From the NCBI GenBank assembly GCA_020621405.1, contig JAHRYN010000001.1, positions 434,001 to 498,000 on the forward strand: a DNA stretch of 64,000 nucleotides, given 5' to 3'. This stretch comes from Betaproteobacteria bacterium (lineage in GTDB: Bacteria > Pseudomonadota > Gammaproteobacteria > Burkholderiales > Rhodocyclaceae). Within the stretch, counting starts at the first letter, position 1, and every line of letters starts with the position of its first letter. The translations under genes were made by a program, and so were the position numbers. This document shows positions 53,349-62,871 of this stretch, piece after piece. The notes beneath the pieces are model-generated. The model had not been told where the DNA came from, ran no database searches, and worked only from the letters and a program-made list of their open reading frames with translations.

Positions 53349-55283
53349 CTATGCGCCGTCCAGAACCACGGCGCTGTCCACCATTCGGCGAACGCTCTGC
53401 CGCACCTCCTCTGGGATAGGCCGCGGTGGGACTGTCTCTGGCGCATTCGCATGGAACTGGCCGCTTGCGATGACCTGGACCACCATGCCCAGATTGCTTG
53501 GCGTCACCAAATCGATGGCCGCGCGATCGCCCAGGTCCGGGTGTGGCCGGGTCAGCATGCGGTAAAGCTCCCACGAATCCGCTTGCGGACACTGGCGCAT
53601 GAGCACCTGGGCCAGCTTGTGCTTGAGCGGCACCAGTTGCCAATCGGGAACTCGCTGGCCCCGGTTGCCCAAGCTGACGGATAGCAGTTTGCCGGCCTTC
53701 AACTCGCGGTTGATCTGGTCTTTGGACTTCCCGGCCAACTTGCCGAACAGGGGGACCGGCAGGCTGCTCGGCGATTCATAGATGGCCAGCATTTCCTCGC
53801 GCTCGCGCTGGATGGCAGATACTTCCGGTTCTGGCGCATGCGTCGGAGGCGGCGGCACCTGCGACAGCCGCTGGAACGTGATGCTCCCGTCGTTCGGCGT
53901 CACGACGATGGGAGCGGTCACCATCGACGGAACGGGTGCCGCAGAGGACGCTGCAACGATGGCGTCGGGCTTGTCCTCCTCTGCCATGGCCGGCACGCCC
54001 TCGATGTGAATGGTGAGGTGCGCGCTGGCCGCCTCCACCTGGCCCTGTTCGAGCAGGTCGAGGCGATCCGCCCAGTCCTGCATCATCCGGCGGCGCGGCT
54101 CAACGTACTTGGCATGGTTGTAAGCCGAACTCACCTTGTTCGGGTCGGAGTGCGAGAGCTGCGCGTCCACCCAAATCTTGGGGTAGCCGATCTCGTTGAG
54201 CGCCGTCGAAATCGTTCCCCGGATGCCGTGGCCGGTCAGTTGGTCCTCGTAGCCCATCCGCTTCAAGGCGGCATTGAGGGTGTTCTCGCTGATGCGCTTC
54301 TTGAGTTCGCTGCGGTGCGCCAGCAGGTGGCGCTGGGCCGGCCGTATCACCCCCAGAAGGTAGCTCACGATCTCGATGGCTTGAAGGGACAGCGGTACGA
54401 TGTAGGGCGGCACATCCTGGGGGCGCTTGCCGGCCTTGCGCATCTCATCCTGAAGCTGCTTGACGATCTGGGGTGGAATGATCCAGAGGCCGCGGTCCAG
54501 GTCGAACTGATCCGGGGTCGCCAGCCGCAGCTCGCCGGTTCGCACCCCGGTCAGGAACAGCAGCCGGATGCCGAGCTGGGTCTGCCAGCCACGCGGGTTG
54601 TAGAGCCGGAGCTTCTGAAGGAATTCCGGCAGCTCGGGCAAATGCAAGTACGGGTTGTGGTTCACCGGAGGCTTGGGCTCCGCCACCACATCCAGGTCAG
54701 AAGCCGGATTGGCCTCCAGCCCCTCGACGATCACGAGGGCATAGCGGAACAACTGGCTCAACCAGGTGCGGACCTTTTCTGCCGTGGTGAAAGCCTTGCG
54801 TTCCTCGATTCTTGCCAGGACGCCCAGAAGCTGGGGCCGGCGAATGTCGTAGATCGACATCTTCCCGAGGGCGGGCAGCACGTCCTTGCCGAAAATCCGC
54901 AGGATCTGCGAGAGGGTGCTTTGACGGCCTTCCTTGAGTTCCTTGCGCCGATGCTCGACCCAGGCATCGAAGACCGCCTTGAACGTGTAGTCGGCCGCCA
55001 GCTTCACGGCATGGCGTTTCTGCTTGCGGTCGGTGTGAGGGTTGATGCCCCTAGCCAAGAGTGCGCGGGCTTCGTCGCGCAAGGTACGCGCTTCACGCAG
55101 GCCGATCTCGGGGTAGTTGCCCAGGGAGATGCGCTTTTGCTTGCCGAGCCAGTAGTAGCGCAGGTGCCACGATTTGCCGCCGGTAGGGGCGACCACCAGG
55201 CCGAGGCCATCGGTATCGGGGAGGCTGTAGGTTTTGTCAGCGGCCTTGGCTTGCCGCACAGTCAGATCAGAGAGTGCCATCAT
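53349..55283 (-). CDS. int: P4-type tyrosine integrase of the ICE (IntB13-like)
   Basis: 644 residues. Residues 1-100 form the DUF4102 arm-binding domain and 100-200 the core-binding domain. The catalytic set is Arg248 (T-G-V-R-T-G-E), His352 and Arg355 (G-H-G-I-R), His378 and Tyr388 (S-S-A-Y-N-H). About 230 residues follow the normal end (near 415), as in the 657-residue IntB13 of ICEclc. The gene starts 225 bases from tRNA-Gly and reads away from it. It excises and inserts the ICE at the tRNA 3' end. Confidence 0.93.
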   Translation of the reverse strand: MMALSDLTVRQAKAADKTYSLPDTDGLGLVVAPTGGKSWHLRYYWLGKQKRISLGNYPEIGLREARTLRDEARALLARGINPHTDRKQKRHAVKLAADYTFKAVFDAWVEHRRKELKEGRQSTLSQILRIFGKDVLPALGKMSIYDIRRPQLLGVLARIEERKAFTTAEKVRTWLSQLFRYALVIVEGLEANPASDLDVVAEPKPPVNHNPYLHLPELPEFLQKLRLYNPRGWQTQLGIRLLFLTGVRTGELRLATPDQFDLDRGLWIIPPQIVKQLQDEMRKAGKRPQDVPPYIVPLSLQAIEIVSYLLGVIRPAQRHLLAHRSELKKRISENTLNAALKRMGYEDQLTGHGIRGTISTALNEIGYPKIWVDAQLSHSDPNKVSSAYNHAKYVEPRRRMMQDWADRLDLLEQGQVEAASAHLTIHIEGVPAMAEEDKPDAIVAASSAAPVPSMVTAPIVVTPNDGSITFQRLSQVPPPPTHAPEPEVSAIQREREEMLAIYESPSSLPVPLFGKLAGKSKDQINRELKAGKLLSVSLGNRGQRVPDWQLVPLKHKLAQVLMRQCPQADSWELYRMLTRPHPDLGDRAAIDLVTPSNLGMVVQVIASGQFHANAPETVPPRPIPEEVRQSVRRMVDSAVVLDGA

Positions 55284-55416
55284 CGAAGCTCCTAAGTCTT
55301 GGACTTAGGCCCGATGCTGCTGGTCATCCCGATCCAACCCCAGCAACAAACCGGAACCGGCACCGCCCGCATTCTTTGGCCTTGTTTTTGGCCTCAAAAA
55401 CGCTGGCTGTCGGTGG

Positions 55417-55466
55417 ATTCCAGTGGCTTTTGCTGGAATGAAAAAAGGAGCCGAAGCTCCTCTTTT
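55417..55466 (-). terminator. Terminator between tRNA-Gly and the integrase, with a second hairpin
   Basis: On the - strand AGGAGC, loop TTCG, GCTCCT is followed by TTTTT (to 55441): a textbook intrinsic terminator 43 bases after the tRNA. Next comes a 7-bp hairpin (ATTCCAG/CTGGAAT, 55417-55439). As these lie on the ICE side of the attachment core, the ICE supplies the terminator for the rebuilt tRNA and shields the integrase from tRNA transcription. Confidence 0.85.
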
Positions 55467-55508
55467 CAACGACTTACAGACCCCAGTGGAAGTCTGTAGA
55501 TCATAATT

Positions 55509-55526
55509 TGGAGCGGGAAACGAGGC
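55509..55526 (-). other. Predicted right attachment core of the ICE
   Basis: The last 18 bases of tRNA-Gly, ending in TTTCCCGCTCCA, correspond to the 18-bp direct repeat known from ICEclc-type integration at tRNA-Gly(GCC). The partner copy should lie beyond the left edge of the window and is not seen, so the exact borders are inferred. Confidence 0.65.
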
Positions 55527-55584
55527 TCGAACTCGCGACCTCAACCTTGGCAAGGTTGCGCTCTACCAACTGAGCTATTCCCGC
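55509..55584 (-). tRNA. tRNA-Gly (anticodon GCC)
   Basis: 76 bases reading GCGGGAATAGCTC from 55584. The acceptor stem GCGGGAA pairs with TTCCCGC, the anticodon loop holds GCC (T-T-GCC-A-A), the T-loop is TTCGAGC, and an encoded CCA follows TCCCGCT at 55511-55509. All four arms fold. The gene is intact because the ICE restores its 3' end. Confidence 0.97.
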
Positions 55585-55786
55585 AAGACAGGTACCCGAA
55601 GGCACACTGACTGATGTACTGGAGGGAGGGTCGAAACAGAAATTTACTCTAAGAACAGCTATGGAAGCCAATCTTAAAATTTCTACTTTCTTTTTGCCCC
55701 CTATCAACACCCCTATTCAACTGGGGCGACTGCTTGCATGTGACTGCAGCAGGGCGCGAATCCTAACAGACTCACAGCCTTAACGG

Positions 55787-56326
55787 TCAAATTTCATCTC
55801 CATCCGCTCCCGGGTAGAAGATGGGGCTTGTGATCGAGTCCAGTACGGAATCGAGATTTCCGCGATCCCGCGCCTCTACCAACTCGTCGAATCTTTCGAG
55901 GATGGCCGTGTCGGCGCGGAAAAGCAGTCGCGCCAGGTCATCTGGATGAATCATGCACTTCTGGGCCTGCTTCGCGGTCGCCAGCTGCGCCTCAAGCTGT
56001 TGAATACGAAGTCGCAGCTGATCCGTGTCACTCATGGCAGATCGGAATACCCGTGCACGCAGGCGCCCCGGATCCGTGTTCTGGAATACCTGCCGCGCCG
56101 CAGCCACAGGATCAATCTTCCCATCCGGGGCCACGGTTATCTTTCCGTTCTTGATCCACTGCGAAACACATTGCTTCGATACGTTGCACATTCGGGCAAA
56201 GTCAGCCGGCCTGACGCGCACTGCTGTCAATTCCGCCGGGTTGAACGGCAGAAGTGACGGGGCAAAGTTTTCAGGCGTATGGCCCCGAGCGCTACCGCCT
56301 TGGTCAAAATCATCCACTCGTGTCAC
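55787..56326 (-). CDS. HTH protein, possibly a terminase small subunit-like factor
   Basis: 179 residues. An N-terminal helix-turn-helix reads A-D-F-A-R-M-C-N-V-S-K-Q-C-V-S-Q-W-I, followed by I-D-P-V-A-A-A-R-Q-V-F-Q-N-T-D-P, a pattern seen in phage DNA-packaging (Nu1-like) and related proteins. Residues 105-135 form a coiled coil. GTG 56326 overlaps the previous stop (GTGA) and is preferred to TTG 56341. It is the last gene of the cluster. Confidence 0.6.
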   Translation of the reverse strand: MTRVDDFDQGGSARGHTPENFAPSLLPFNPAELTAVRVRPADFARMCNVSKQCVSQWIKNGKITVAPDGKIDPVAAARQVFQNTDPGRLRARVFRSAMSDTDQLRLRIQQLEAQLATAKQAQKCMIHPDDLARLLFRADTAILERFDELVEARDRGNLDSVLDSITSPIFYPGADGDEI

Positions 56327-56748
56327 TTGGTAACCTCGCAAGTCAAGTCATTTTTAACGTCAGCACCTACACCCCCAATGGGGTTCGCATTACCCTGTCG
56401 TGGATTAGCCAGGAAGGACCCTGAATTCGCATCGAGACTGCTCCGCGCATCAACCTGAATGGTCTCGACTCGCTCTTGGTATCGGGTCATCAGATCGTCA
56501 ATATCAAGACGCGCGCCGTACCGCTGACGCAGGTCTTGGATCAAAGAGGCGACCGTGTCATCCGGTTGCCCGATTACCTGACCGCCAACCCTCATGGTTG
56601 AGCGCAATCGGAACGCGACAACCACCCTGGAGAGCACTGTATTTTCTGGCGCGAATTCAGTCTGGGGCACCCCACCCCCCGGCTCCATGCGTTCCCGTTG
56701 TTCAGTCCCTTGCACGGCTCGGGACACAAGAGCTGCCCAGTCGATCAC
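56323..56748 (-). CDS. Unknown phage-like protein
   Basis: 141 residues, soluble, no signal or membrane segment, start GTG 56748 overlapping the tape-measure stop by four bases. A central acidic helix (D-L-R-Q-R-Y-G-A-R-L-D-I-D-D-L) is visible. I do not recognise a family. Its place just after the tape measure suggests a tail or accessory protein. Confidence 0.5.
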   Translation of the reverse strand: MIDWAALVSRAVQGTEQRERMEPGGGVPQTEFAPENTVLSRVVVAFRLRSTMRVGGQVIGQPDDTVASLIQDLRQRYGARLDIDDLMTRYQERVETIQVDARSSLDANSGSFLANPRQGNANPIGGVGADVKNDLTCEVTK

Positions 56749-59006
56749 CGACGCCCAGCCTTCATGGCTTCTATACGGAGCTGCCTTTCCAGTGATTCGG
56801 CGACCGCCTGTTTCGCAAAGGTTTCAAAGCGGCCGCGATCACCCAAATCCAGCACAATCGGTGTTCTCGAGTTCTCCGCGGAGCGATTCAGGGGGCTGAC
56901 GCTGGGCTGCTGAAAATTGCGGACAAGCCCTCCGGTTGCGTACCCTCTCAACGCTCCTACACCGTCACGGTTCAAGCGCGTCATGAATTCAAGGACACCC
57001 GGCTGATTGGTGACCTCGCTGCGTAAAACGAACTCCCCGGCATGCACAATGCCCGCAGGTTGAAACTTGCCGCCCGGCCCCGTGTAGCCACCCGAAGATT
57101 TTCCGGGAAGCGCAACGGTAGCGCCGTCAGGCACTGTCCCCGTCGTTTCCAAGGCAATCTTTGCCCTGTATTCCTGCGCGGTCAGGGCTTCAAGTTGCGA
57201 TTGCAGTGTCTTGATCTGTTGTTCCGCCTGCGCGATATCCGCCTGCAAGGTAATCGGCTTTTCCAACTCCGCCCTGATCGCGGCAATTCGCGTCTCGGCT
57301 TCCGCGAGAAGTTGATTCTGCTGCGAGGCCCGCTGCTCGAGGTCGGATGCCTCGCGGTCCTTGATGTCGGCCTGCGCGTTGAGCACCTTTTCCTGTATGC
57401 GCCCGACTTCTTCGAGCGCGCTGGCGGCGGTGTCGTTGTTCAGGATGTTGTCGGCGGCCTTCTCGGCCTTCGCGGCCAGCTTGGCGGCATCTTCCGCCAG
57501 TTTCGTTGCCCGGGTAAGGTCGCCTTCGCGGACCGCGGCTTGGGCGGCACCCGCAGCCAGCGTGGCCCGAGCGCCCAGCGTGCTGGCGTCGCGTTCTGCC
57601 AGATCGCTGCGCTGCTGGTCGGTCAGATCGCGATTGCGGCGCTCCTGCGCCTTGTCGTTCGCGCTGCCGCGCGCATCGGTGGCGGCCGTGCGCAAGTCCT
57701 TGGCCTGATCGCGCGCCTTCTGGGCATCGACCAGCGACTGTTCTGATGCCTTGCGCAGTGCATCGGCCAGGGCTTCTTCACCCTTGAGGCGCGCTTTTGC
57801 ATTCTCCTCTGCCAGCTTTAATCGTGCATCAGCCAGAGACGTATCTATTTTCAATATTTCGGCACTGGCATTCCCGGCCGCGACGGCCTGAAGCTTTTCC
57901 AACTCCGCCCGTTTCGCGGCCAGATCTGTTTCGATCTGAATACGGTCTTGCCCTGCCCGTTGAGCCAATTTGCTATCCACTTTGTTGGATGCAAGTGGAT
58001 CGGTCGAAATCTCGATCACGTCACGCCAAAGCTGTTTATAGGTCTCTGCAGCTTGTTGGAAATTGCCATTGAATAGCTGCTTCAGGATTAAAGCAGTTGC
58101 ACCCGCAGTCCGCCCAAGAGCACGCACAAACCGACTCAGAATATCGACCGAATCAATCAACACATCGACAAGCGGTTTGGTTGTTTCAGTTGATGACGCC
58201 AGATCATCAAGCCCTTGTCCGACCGTAGAAATTCCGCTTGCGAGCGCAACAGTTGCGCCAGTTCCCTGATCGACTGATCCAATGAACTGCGCAAAAGAGT
58301 TGCGCAGCAAAACCATGGACTGGCCTACGGTGAGAGGCACATCCTTGAAATCACTTGCAATTGATCCGGACACCGTTTCCAGAGCCTTCGCCACCACCTC
58401 CGCCGTCAACTTCCCCTCGGCTCCCAGTGCGCGCAGCTGTCCGCGGGTTACACCCAATCCTTTCGCAATTGCATCGGCAAGCGCTGGCGTCTGTTCGAGA
58501 ATTGAATTCAACTCTTCGCCACGCAATGCACCACTTGCAAGGCCCTGCGTGAATTGCACGAGAGCCGCGCCAGCAGCCTCAGTTGAAGCACCAGAGAGGG
58601 CAATCGCCTGATTTACAGTCGTGATGATGCCCACAGTGCGCTGAGAACTGATACCAACCGCTGCCAAGCTGGGGGCGATCTGCGAATACAGGTTGACCGT
58701 ATCCTGAAGCGGCGCACGGGTATCTTGCGCGGCCTGACGCAACGAGGCTTGCACCTCGGAGAAATCGCCGGTCGCCCTGGTCGCCAGACGTAGCCGGCTG
58801 GTAATTTGTGCATATTGGTCGGCGATGCGAACAAGTTCCCCAACCCCGACGCCGATCCCCGAGAACGCAAGAGCGCCCGCTGCAACGGACTTGATACGGG
58901 TCAGCTCTCCGCCCAGATCGGAAACGGAGCGTTTCGCCTGATCAACACCCGAAGTGAATCCGGATGCATTGAGCGACAGCCGTACTTCAATGTTTTCACT
59001 CGACAC
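56745..59006 (-). CDS. Phage tail tape-measure protein
   Basis: 753 residues, GTG start. The N-terminus has the tape-measure domain (V-D-Q-A-K-R-S-V-S-D-L-G, then G-A-S-T-E-A-A-G-A-A-L-V-Q-F-T-Q-G-L-A-S-G-A-L-R-G-E-E-L). A long Ala/Glu/Lys/Arg-rich coiled coil follows (about 370-600), and the C-terminus is Gly-rich. The protein would set the length of a long non-contractile or contractile tail. At 753 residues it predicts a fairly short tail. Confidence 0.9.
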   Translation of the reverse strand: MSSENIEVRLSLNASGFTSGVDQAKRSVSDLGGELTRIKSVAAGALAFSGIGVGVGELVRIADQYAQITSRLRLATRATGDFSEVQASLRQAAQDTRAPLQDTVNLYSQIAPSLAAVGISSQRTVGIITTVNQAIALSGASTEAAGAALVQFTQGLASGALRGEELNSILEQTPALADAIAKGLGVTRGQLRALGAEGKLTAEVVAKALETVSGSIASDFKDVPLTVGQSMVLLRNSFAQFIGSVDQGTGATVALASGISTVGQGLDDLASSTETTKPLVDVLIDSVDILSRFVRALGRTAGATALILKQLFNGNFQQAAETYKQLWRDVIEISTDPLASNKVDSKLAQRAGQDRIQIETDLAAKRAELEKLQAVAAGNASAEILKIDTSLADARLKLAEENAKARLKGEEALADALRKASEQSLVDAQKARDQAKDLRTAATDARGSANDKAQERRNRDLTDQQRSDLAERDASTLGARATLAAGAAQAAVREGDLTRATKLAEDAAKLAAKAEKAADNILNNDTAASALEEVGRIQEKVLNAQADIKDREASDLEQRASQQNQLLAEAETRIAAIRAELEKPITLQADIAQAEQQIKTLQSQLEALTAQEYRAKIALETTGTVPDGATVALPGKSSGGYTGPGGKFQPAGIVHAGEFVLRSEVTNQPGVLEFMTRLNRDGVGALRGYATGGLVRNFQQPSVSPLNRSAENSRTPIVLDLGDRGRFETFAKQAVAESLERQLRIEAMKAGRR

Positions 59007-59078
59007 GTGTGTGCTCCTTCACTGCCATCACATACACCCGCCACGGGTAGGACCAGACGTTTGAATGCCCGTGGGTGA

Positions 59079-59432
59079 CTAGTGCGACTGCATTGCATTC
59101 GATGTTCCGGGCGACAGAAGCCGGCGTACAAGCGACACCTGTGCTGCCATGACGGCCGCCCGGCCGCGAAAAAAATGGGGGTTCAACTCCTTGGCCACCT
59201 TGAGAAGAGGGGCCAATTCCGAAGGCGCAAAGTCGTCAAACACGCCCGCGTCGACACCGCACATCATGGCAAGATCAGATAGGCTGCAGTCGTCGAAAAC
59301 GAATTCACCTGCCGGGTCCACGAGAGCAGACCCCAATTCGGTTTCGATCATCCATTGCCGGACATCTGAAACACTCAGTTCGCTAACAGAAAACTCTTTA
59401 TCACCAATGGTGACGTTAATACTGGCGCGCAT
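59079..59432 (-). CDS. Phage tail assembly chaperone-like protein
   Basis: 117 residues beginning M-R-A-S-I-N-V-T-I-G-D-K-E-F-S-V-S-E-L-S. It has the small acidic form and position, just before the tape measure, of tail assembly chaperones of the gpG type. AAGG lies eight bases before ATG 59432. A possible programmed frameshift product was looked for and not identified. The call rests largely on position. Confidence 0.5.
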   Translation of the reverse strand: MRASINVTIGDKEFSVSELSVSDVRQWMIETELGSALVDPAGEFVFDDCSLSDLAMMCGVDAGVFDDFAPSELAPLLKVAKELNPHFFRGRAAVMAAQVSLVRRLLSPGTSNAMQSH

Positions 59433-59656
59433 TTTCATATCCTTATGTCGTAATTTTCGGGTTCTCACAGCGACCCTATCCGTGACTGTTTGCCGCAATA
59501 TCAGTAGGCGCCCATGAGTATTGATAAAGCATGTAGTTGCTATGAGCGCCCGCTCTCGCAACCGCAATCCACCACTGTTTATGAGAAATTGATTTAAATG
59601 CGCACCTCCATGGCGAAGGGACTTTCATATCGTCTGAAATCTCGCGTTCGGTGCGC

Positions 59657-62527
59657 TCAAGCCTCCGAATCTGCTTCGAGGATGGAGGACAAAATCAGAT
59701 AGAACCGCGCCGGATTCGCAACCCCCGGTTCTCTCACCTGAATCGTCATGTGGGGGGATGACCGGCTCCGCTGCAGCATGCCTTTGTCGTGCAGTACTTC
59801 GGCAACCTGCTTCGGGTCAAAACCGCGGCACAGCTCCGACTTGAACGCCTCCGGATAGACCAAGTATTCAAACACCTGATCCGCTTCGGCAAAGCCTTGC
59901 GTCGCTGCCGACGGCCGGCGCCATCCGGCGCGATTCATGGTTCTGGGCGCATGACTGTCACCGACTGCAGGGCGGCGCAGGTCTTCGAGACGACCCACCG
60001 CGTGTGCCTGAATCCAGGCACGCACCTGCTCAACCATCTTGCGCGGCTCGCGGTTTTCCTCACCGCCGAAAGCCTGCAGCCAGTCCTTGAACAACCGCAT
60101 GGATGCGTGCACCGCGGCGCCAGCCGGCCACCCCGTAATTCCCCACGCCGTTGCCAACTCGCCAGCAAAGCCCGCCGCCGCAAAACGAGTCGCGGCGCGG
60201 ATAGCCTGTCCGCCAGCGCGCTCGGACAGCGCTGCATGTTCGAACTGCGAAAGCATGTGCGCGAACTCATCCGACAGGCCCGAGCGTTTCACCACCACGT
60301 TACGCACGAACGCCGGCCATGCAGTGCCGTAGTACCTAGCCGCATTGCCTTGCACCGCCTCACTGAAGCGGGCGCCATCGGCTTGGTCATGCAGGGTGTC
60401 CCAAGCGCCGAAGCCGGCGCCGGCATCGGCTGGCAATTCGCAGAAGCGCACTTCCTGCCCGGCATAGGCGCGCTCCTGACTTTCTTCGAGGAACTGCGTC
60501 AAGCCAATTTCGCCATTCGACTGGAACAGAAGCCTGAACTCCGCCGTTTCGCGCATGCCGCCCGCAGCCTGCCCGCGTCCCTTGCCTTGTCCGCTGGTGA
60601 GCATGTAGGCGGCCTGTGCCACGTCGCGCGGGTTGCCGGCCTGCTTCAGTTCGTCCAGCAGCAGCGGTGCGTCGCAATGCCCTGCGGCGGTCGCCTCGAT
60701 GGCCGTCGCGGTCAGCAACCAGGTGCGTCGATAGGCAGGCGAACCGCACAGGCTGGCCGCCGCGTACAACAGCGCCGATTTACCCAGACTGGAACCGCCT
60801 GCCCAATGGAAACCGCCCGCAATGTTCGGATGCAGCCACACCAGCGCAGCGGCAAAGCCGGTCGATAGTGCGAAGGTGAGCCGGCTATTGCCGACTGCCA
60901 GAGCCGCTACGTGTTCGCGCCATTGCGCCAGAGTGCCGGCAGTCCTGAACTGCGCACCGCCATTACCCGGCGTCTCGTGCAGCCACAGTTCAGCACCTTC
61001 GGGCGCAATCGGTTCAGCATCGCCGCCCAGCACGAAGGACCAGCGGCCCGCCTCACTCACGTCCTCATGCCAGCCGATGCGCCGCGTCAGGCGCGCCCGT
61101 GCGGCGGGGCGCTGCCGATTCACATACATCTTCAGCAGCCCGCCGCGATTGTCGGCAATGAACAGCCCACGCCCACGCAGCATGCGCGCGAGCGAGAGCC
61201 CATCACCTTCTAGCAGATCGTCCGGCACGATGACACGCCGGGTGCGCCCGTCGTGGTCGCGAAACTCCGCGAGTCGGCTCCATGCCTCGCCATGCCGGTC
61301 GCGCACCATGTGTGTGATGGTGAGCGGCGCGCAGACGAACTGCTGGTCCAGATACGGCAGGCTGTCCTTGCCCTTCGGTGTCAGCCACTTGGATCGATAC
61401 ACACCGGGCACATCGCAATCCGTGAGCAGGCGAAATTCATCGTCCGACTGTCCAGGCACGACCGCTGCGTTATTCGCTGGCGCCGGCCGCGCAGCGACCT
61501 TCTCCATCGGCTGAACCGGGACCTGAGCCCACGCGGCATTCAGCAACCGCCGCACTGCCGGCAGGCCTTCGCCATCGCGCAGGCTATTCGCCAGGTCGTT
61601 GAAGTCAGTCGACGCGGCGGAGCGGTCCGCTGCGAACTCGGGCACACACACGATGCCACCCACTGCTGCCGCGGCGACAGTGGCCTTCTTCCGCCCCGGA
61701 TTGCCATCGGTCGCATGGTCGTCGTCACCGCAGACAATCAGCTTCACGCCGGCATGCTTCTCGCGCAGCTCGCGTGCCACCGCTTCTAGGTTGCCTGCAT
61801 CGAAGGCCACCGCCACCGGCCAGCCGGTCACCTCGTGGACTGTGGCGGCCGTCGCGTAGCCCTCGGCGATGCACAACGGCACATCCTCGCGCACCTCGCC
61901 CAGCAGGTGAAAGCAGCCCGACTTTCGCCCGTGCGGCAGGAAGTCTTTGTCGCGGCCGTCGATACGCTCCGCGAAGATCGCCTGCAGGCTATGAAGCGTG
62001 CCAGATGCACTGCGTATCGGTACCAGCAGAGCACCTGGCACACGATTTTCCTCCCAGCGCCCGGCACCGTCCTGTTGCCAACGCGACCAGTTGCCGATCT
62101 TCAGCCCATGTGAACCGACATTCTTCCGGGCCAGATAGCTGTGTCCGTGGTCGACGGGCTTGCCGTCGTTCCAGATCGCGTTCGCCTTGCGGCGGGCCTT
62201 GTCGCGACGCTTCTTCTCGTCGGCCTCGCGCGCCTTCCGCTGCGCGTCGATACGGGCGCGATGCGCGGCCTCTTCTTCGGGTGTCAGCCGCCTGCCGATG
62301 TCGGCCCGCCAGTTCTCCCAGCCCCGGCCGTCGCGATGGTTCTCGAAACCGCCAGCCGGCACGCCATCGAGGTGCAGCAGATAGGCACCATCGCCTTTGC
62401 CGCGCGCCCCGCCATCAACGTCGCAGCGGTGCAAACAGCCATCTGCAACGATCTCGGCCGGCAGGATGAGCCCGCGCGTCGAAGCCGCAGATCGAAACTG
62501 ATCGCAGGTATCGATCATCAACGGCAT
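59657..62527 (-). CDS. Toprim / DUF927 primase-helicase-like replication protein
   Basis: 956 residues. A primase-like N-terminus leads to a Toprim domain (C-I-A-E-G-Y-A at 219-225; V-C-G-D-D-D at 265-270). A DUF927 helicase-like ATPase domain follows, with Walker A G-G-S-S-L-G-K-S (577-584) and Walker B P-L-L-L-D-E (621-626). This is the plan of primase-helicases of P4-like satellites and genomic islands. It probably starts replication at the iteron array upstream. Confidence 0.9.
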   Translation of the reverse strand: MPLMIDTCDQFRSAASTRGLILPAEIVADGCLHRCDVDGGARGKGDGAYLLHLDGVPAGGFENHRDGRGWENWRADIGRRLTPEEEAAHRARIDAQRKAREADEKKRRDKARRKANAIWNDGKPVDHGHSYLARKNVGSHGLKIGNWSRWQQDGAGRWEENRVPGALLVPIRSASGTLHSLQAIFAERIDGRDKDFLPHGRKSGCFHLLGEVREDVPLCIAEGYATAATVHEVTGWPVAVAFDAGNLEAVARELREKHAGVKLIVCGDDDHATDGNPGRKKATVAAAAVGGIVCVPEFAADRSAASTDFNDLANSLRDGEGLPAVRRLLNAAWAQVPVQPMEKVAARPAPANNAAVVPGQSDDEFRLLTDCDVPGVYRSKWLTPKGKDSLPYLDQQFVCAPLTITHMVRDRHGEAWSRLAEFRDHDGRTRRVIVPDDLLEGDGLSLARMLRGRGLFIADNRGGLLKMYVNRQRPAARARLTRRIGWHEDVSEAGRWSFVLGGDAEPIAPEGAELWLHETPGNGGAQFRTAGTLAQWREHVAALAVGNSRLTFALSTGFAAALVWLHPNIAGGFHWAGGSSLGKSALLYAAASLCGSPAYRRTWLLTATAIEATAAGHCDAPLLLDELKQAGNPRDVAQAAYMLTSGQGKGRGQAAGGMRETAEFRLLFQSNGEIGLTQFLEESQERAYAGQEVRFCELPADAGAGFGAWDTLHDQADGARFSEAVQGNAARYYGTAWPAFVRNVVVKRSGLSDEFAHMLSQFEHAALSERAGGQAIRAATRFAAAGFAGELATAWGITGWPAGAAVHASMRLFKDWLQAFGGEENREPRKMVEQVRAWIQAHAVGRLEDLRRPAVGDSHAPRTMNRAGWRRPSAATQGFAEADQVFEYLVYPEAFKSELCRGFDPKQVAEVLHDKGMLQRSRSSPHMTIQVREPGVANPARFYLILSSILEADSEA

Positions 62528-62700
62528 CCGGAAAGCACGCCGCCTGCGACCGGATGCAACAGCACGACGTGCACGACAGCCGCGACCATGGCATCCGGGT
62601 ACTTGCAGGCCGCTCGGGCCAGCGCATCGAGTGCTGAAGCAAAAACGCCGGGGGAGGTCAGGATTGCGCCGTACTGCGCGGCGGGATCCGGGTGCCTCAC
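62518..62700 (-). CDS. Small unknown protein upstream of the primase
   Basis: 60 residues. GTG 62700 overlaps the previous stop (GTGA), and the end overlaps the primase start by 10 bases, so it lies in a coupled translation chain. The C-terminal half is hydrophobic (V-A-A-V-V-H-V-V-L-L). No family recognised. Confidence 0.45.
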   Translation of the reverse strand: MRHPDPAAQYGAILTSPGVFASALDALARAACKYPDAMVAAVVHVVLLHPVAGGVLSGCR

Positions 62701-62870
62701 CGCTTGCGTCCGCTCTGTATGCGCTCCTGCTGCTTCACCAGCCTCTTCGCCTGGCGTCGCTGGGCTCGGCTTCCGATGCGTTCGATGTCACTCAGCGACA
62801 CGAACTCACCGGCACGCCCGGGCGCGGAGAGCCCCATGTGTGAGCGCTTCGGATAGCCGTCGTGCGCCAT
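62697..62870 (-). CDS. Small basic protein
   Basis: 57 residues, ATG 62870 one base after the stop of the HTH gene. The C-terminus is strongly basic (R-R-Q-A-K-R-L-V-K-Q-Q-E-R-I). Likely a nucleic-acid-binding accessory of the replication module; family unknown. Confidence 0.5.
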   Translation of the reverse strand: MAHDGYPKRSHMGLSAPGRAGEFVSLSDIERIGSRAQRRQAKRLVKQQERIQSGRKR

Positions 62871-62871
62871 G

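Larger units (their letters stand above)
1..55526. mobile_element. ICEclc/PAGI-2-type integrative and conjugative element (right part)
   Basis: Conjugation genes of the PFL_4704-4711 families run from the left edge, followed by a MobH relaxase, about 38 kb of cargo, and a long P4-type integrase pointing away from tRNA-Gly(GCC). This is the known arrangement of ICEclc relatives, which recombine at the 3' end of that tRNA. The right boundary is placed at the end of the tRNA. The left attachment site is outside the window. An internal tRNA-Thr scar and several IS remnants show that the cargo was built in steps. Family assignment is from recognised protein families, not from a database search. 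Confidence 0.85.
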
